Of a stretch of DNA of 28,952 nucleotides, positions 27,264 through 28,952 are shown piece by piece. The stretch's first letter is position 1, and each line of letters begins with the position of its first letter. The translations under genes and the position numbers were made by a program. Source of the stretch: Chara braunii (taxonomy: Eukaryota > Streptophyta > Charophyceae > Charales > Characeae); the NCBI GenBank assembly GCA_003427395.1, contig BFEA01000061.1:303296-332247 (forward strand), given 5' to 3'. The notes under the pieces were generated by a model that was given only the letters and a program-made list of their open reading frames with translations, searched no databases and had not been told where the DNA came from.

Positions 27264-27520
27264 GGAAACCAGACCTCACAGAGGCAAGAGAAAGAGAAAA
27301 GGATCCAATCAAAGAAAAGACAAAGGAAGAAAGCAAATGACACCCCACAGATAAACCAATTGCCACTGTCACTACAAAGTTCAACATATTCTTTTCTCTT
27401 TTTCTTTTTTCTTGTTTTCTTTTTTCTTTTCTCCAGAAATTTGTACTTTTTTTCTTTCTTTCTTTCTTTTATCTGTCCTACAATTAGTGTTGCTCCTGGT
27501 CGCTTGACTGTATTGACCAG

Positions 27521-28240
27521 TCAGGAAGAGGAGCCCCCACCCCTGCAGATAGGACAGGCACGCTGAGGATGACGTGGATGTTCACAAGGATACCCAAGGA
27601 GAGCTACTTCGGCACAGCATTCAGCAGGATGGCTAGCACGGACAATCCCATCAAAACAGTCCTGACAAAGGACATGCTGTCCACATGTCAAGAAAACAGC
27701 AGGACGTTCATCACAGTTCGGCATCATGCAGTCCTGATAGCGCCCTTCAGCACAAAAGGGACAATGAATATCTGGGTGATAGGGATGTGTACAATGAGGA
27801 AATGTTGGACACCCTTCGGCACAGACGGCGGCGGCTGCAATAGATTGANAATGTTGATGGCATAGGTGATGAATTCCGCAGCCAAGACGCACCGCGTCCC
27901 TGTCCCAACAGGTGTCACACGAGAGTAGATCAATAATCCAGAATAAAGTATGATTGGGTAATGCACACAGAAATTCATTTATGTTGAAAATCGTCTGAGT
28001 CATTGTCCCACCATCCCACAGCTCCCCCTGGGCAGCTGCACGAATGAGTGTCATATAATGCCCGGGTCTGTGCAAAATACAGGCAGAAATATGCGGATGG
28101 TCATTAAGGTCATCGTCTGGAGCCGCATGATGCATAAGAAGGTGGCGACCGTGGAATGCTACCGGTAGTTGTAAGACATTTACAGTAAAGCCTCCTGAGG
28201 TAGTATAATTATTCATTACTACCTTCAGGAGGTGGACCAC
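27521..28240 (-). CDS. Cys/His-rich protein with tandem RING-like fingers
   Basis: The 239-codon frame has two fingers with the same central spacing: C121-x2-H124-x2-C127-x2-H130 and C186-x2-H189-x2-C192-x2-C195. Flanking pairs are C108-x2-C111, C160-x2-C163 (CPFC) and C229-x2-C232 (CPIC). Such fingers usually coordinate zinc and occur in E3 ubiquitin ligases. N-terminal to them lies RPGHYMTLI (58-66) and LWDGG (74-78), reminiscent of the His and Asp parts of papain-fold deubiquitinases; the catalytic Cys half is not seen. The frame opens after a TAA with a GTG, so the true start is upstream or lost. One N (27849) leaves residue 131 unknown. It sits between inverted repeats. Confidence 0.6.
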   Translation of the reverse strand: MVHLLKVVMNNYTTSGGFTVNVLQLPVAFHGRHLLMHHAAPDDDLNDHPHISACILHRPGHYMTLIRAAAQGELWDGGTMTQTIFNINEFLCALPNHTLFWIIDLLSCDTCWDRDAVRLGCGIHHLCHQHXQSIAAAAVCAEGCPTFPHCTHPYHPDIHCPFCAEGRYQDCMMPNCDERPAVFLTCGQHVLCQDCFDGIVRASHPAECCAEVALLGYPCEHPRHPQRACPICRGGGSSS

Positions 28241-28589
28241 TGATTATGGTCATAGAACAACTGATTTCCAACAACGTCAAGCTGATAAGCAATCGTAACA
28301 AAATGGGAAGCAGTATAACATTGACGCTGATAAGCCATTGAGGTATGCAGACATTTGTGGCTGTCAACCCACAAGCATTTTGTAGATCTGCCCGCAGATC
28401 CGATTCGGTCACCACTGGAAAGCTAGGTCTGATCTGGCGGGGTCGGCGCATGAATGACGAACGCCATCGACGTGGCAGAGAAGGCTGTCGGTAAGACAAA
28501 GAACCCCGCAGATTAGCATCAACACGACGTCCATATATTTCTTTGCAGACAAGAACGTTTTGACATCCTGGTTGGTCTTGTCCCATCAT
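28209..28589 (-). CDS. Possible upstream exon or broken 5' part of the RING-like gene
   Basis: A 126-codon ATG frame lies just upstream on the same strand and overlaps the RING-like frame by about 30 bases in another phase. It has a basic stretch (RRPRQIRP, 48-55) and a hydrophobic end. Near 28226-28199 a 28-nt segment starting GTAGTAATG and ending CTACCTCAG could be removed to join the two frames in phase, but 28 nt is very short for an intron and a frameshift is just as possible. A third frame here reads SHFVTIAYQLDVVGNQLFYD, which also looks protease-like, so the correct reading is unresolved. Confidence 0.35.
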   Translation of the reverse strand: MMGQDQPGCQNVLVCKEIYGRRVDANLRGSLSYRQPSLPRRWRSSFMRRPRQIRPSFPVVTESDLRADLQNACGLTATNVCIPQWLISVNVILLPILLRLLISLTLLEISCSMTIISGPPPEGSNE

Positions 28590-28685
28590 TTGGCCTGTGT
28601 GTGCTGGGGCGGTGCTTGCATGTGGGACTTGTCATCTGGGATCTGTTTTGTTGCCCCCTGTTCTGTTTTATTTGGCTGTTCCCTT

Positions 28686-28814
28686 CCTCTTTTCTTTGCC
28701 TCTTTGCCTTTTGGCTGTGTGCAAGTGGGTCGATATGACACACGGGGTTGGGGGCAGCCGCCGCTCAACCTACATCCACGTGGGCGGCCTTGTACGCAAG
28801 AGGTTCTGAACAGG
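28686..28814 (-). repeat. Right arm of ~130-bp inverted repeat
   Basis: Inverted counterpart of 27135-27263. On the minus strand it reads CCTGTTCAGAACCTCTTGCG, CACGTGGATG, GACCCACTTG and AGCCAAAAGGCAAAGAGG and points inward to the gene. It could be the 5' UTR or promoter of this gene with a paralogous copy on the left, or a terminal inverted repeat of a mobile element. Confidence 0.85.
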
Positions 28815-28884
28815 GGGAGTTATAAGGAAGAAGATAAAAAAAAAAATTCAGTTTTTCCTGTTTTTCTTTCTTTTTTCCTTTTTG

Positions 28885-28889
<5 letters not shown>

Positions 28890-28952
<63 letters not shown>
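28890..28952 (+). repeat. (GA)n microsatellite at the window end
   Basis: More than 30 uninterrupted GA units run to the last base, so the window or contig probably stops here because of the repeat. Confidence 0.97.

Overview
The window looks like gene-poor, repeat-packed nuclear DNA from a eukaryote, most likely a streptophyte (land plant or charophyte alga). The pointers are a U6 snRNA copy whose 3' half has the plant-type ending (AAATCGAGAAATGG), LINE open reading frames with the plant-style reverse-transcriptase zinc knuckle, a DUF659/hAT-type transposase, a tRNA-derived SINE and TIR elements with PIF/Harbinger-like TWA target duplications. The exact species is not determinable from this sequence; a charophyte such as Chara is only a guess. 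No bacterial operon, rRNA, functional tRNA or CRISPR array is present.

Layout. 1-1.3 kb: an assembly junction and scattered retroelement 3' ends. 1.3-4.7 kb: a decayed LINE on the minus strand (copy A), itself interrupted by a short retroelement with a 17-bp target duplication and by a MITE-like repeat. 4.7-5.9 kb: LINE copy B (+). 6.45-7.1 kb: a TIR element with an internal assembly duplication. 7.1-9.1 kb: fragments. 9.1-10.05 kb: LINE copy C (+), ending in a 44-nt G run. 10.05-13.3 kb: CAT-rich microsatellites, hairpins, a 15-bp minisatellite and no recognisable gene. 13.3-15.5 kb: an N gap, then LINE copy D (+), with the longest well-preserved reading frame of the window. 15.6-17.2 kb: repeats and a second TIR element. 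17.9-18.9 kb: hAT-like transposase pseudogene (-). 20.1 kb: U6 retrocopy flanked by a 14-bp duplication. 20.5-22.5 kb: G-run tandem repeats, two Nextera mate-pair junctions and a TIR element packed with a TGTCGA motif. 23.8-26.25 kb: more TIR elements and a tRNA-derived SINE. 26.9-28.8 kb: a cysteine/histidine-rich gene (tandem RING-like fingers, possible protease half) lying between inverted copies of a ~130-bp sequence.

The main unexplained pattern is a set of TIR elements (6455, 16265, 21904, 23834, 26086, probably 25096) that share a terminal module close to GGGCMTCGCCACAC and TTA/TAA/TCA target duplications. In several of them a different short motif follows the shared module and is repeated through that element. 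The other candidate for an undescribed system is the RING-like gene between inverted repeats at the right end.

Three copies of the Nextera mate-pair junction adapter, a single-N duplication and a 215-nt N gap show that local order is not fully trustworthy at 1-70, 6674-6850, 13318-13532, 20893-21036 and 21804-21907.
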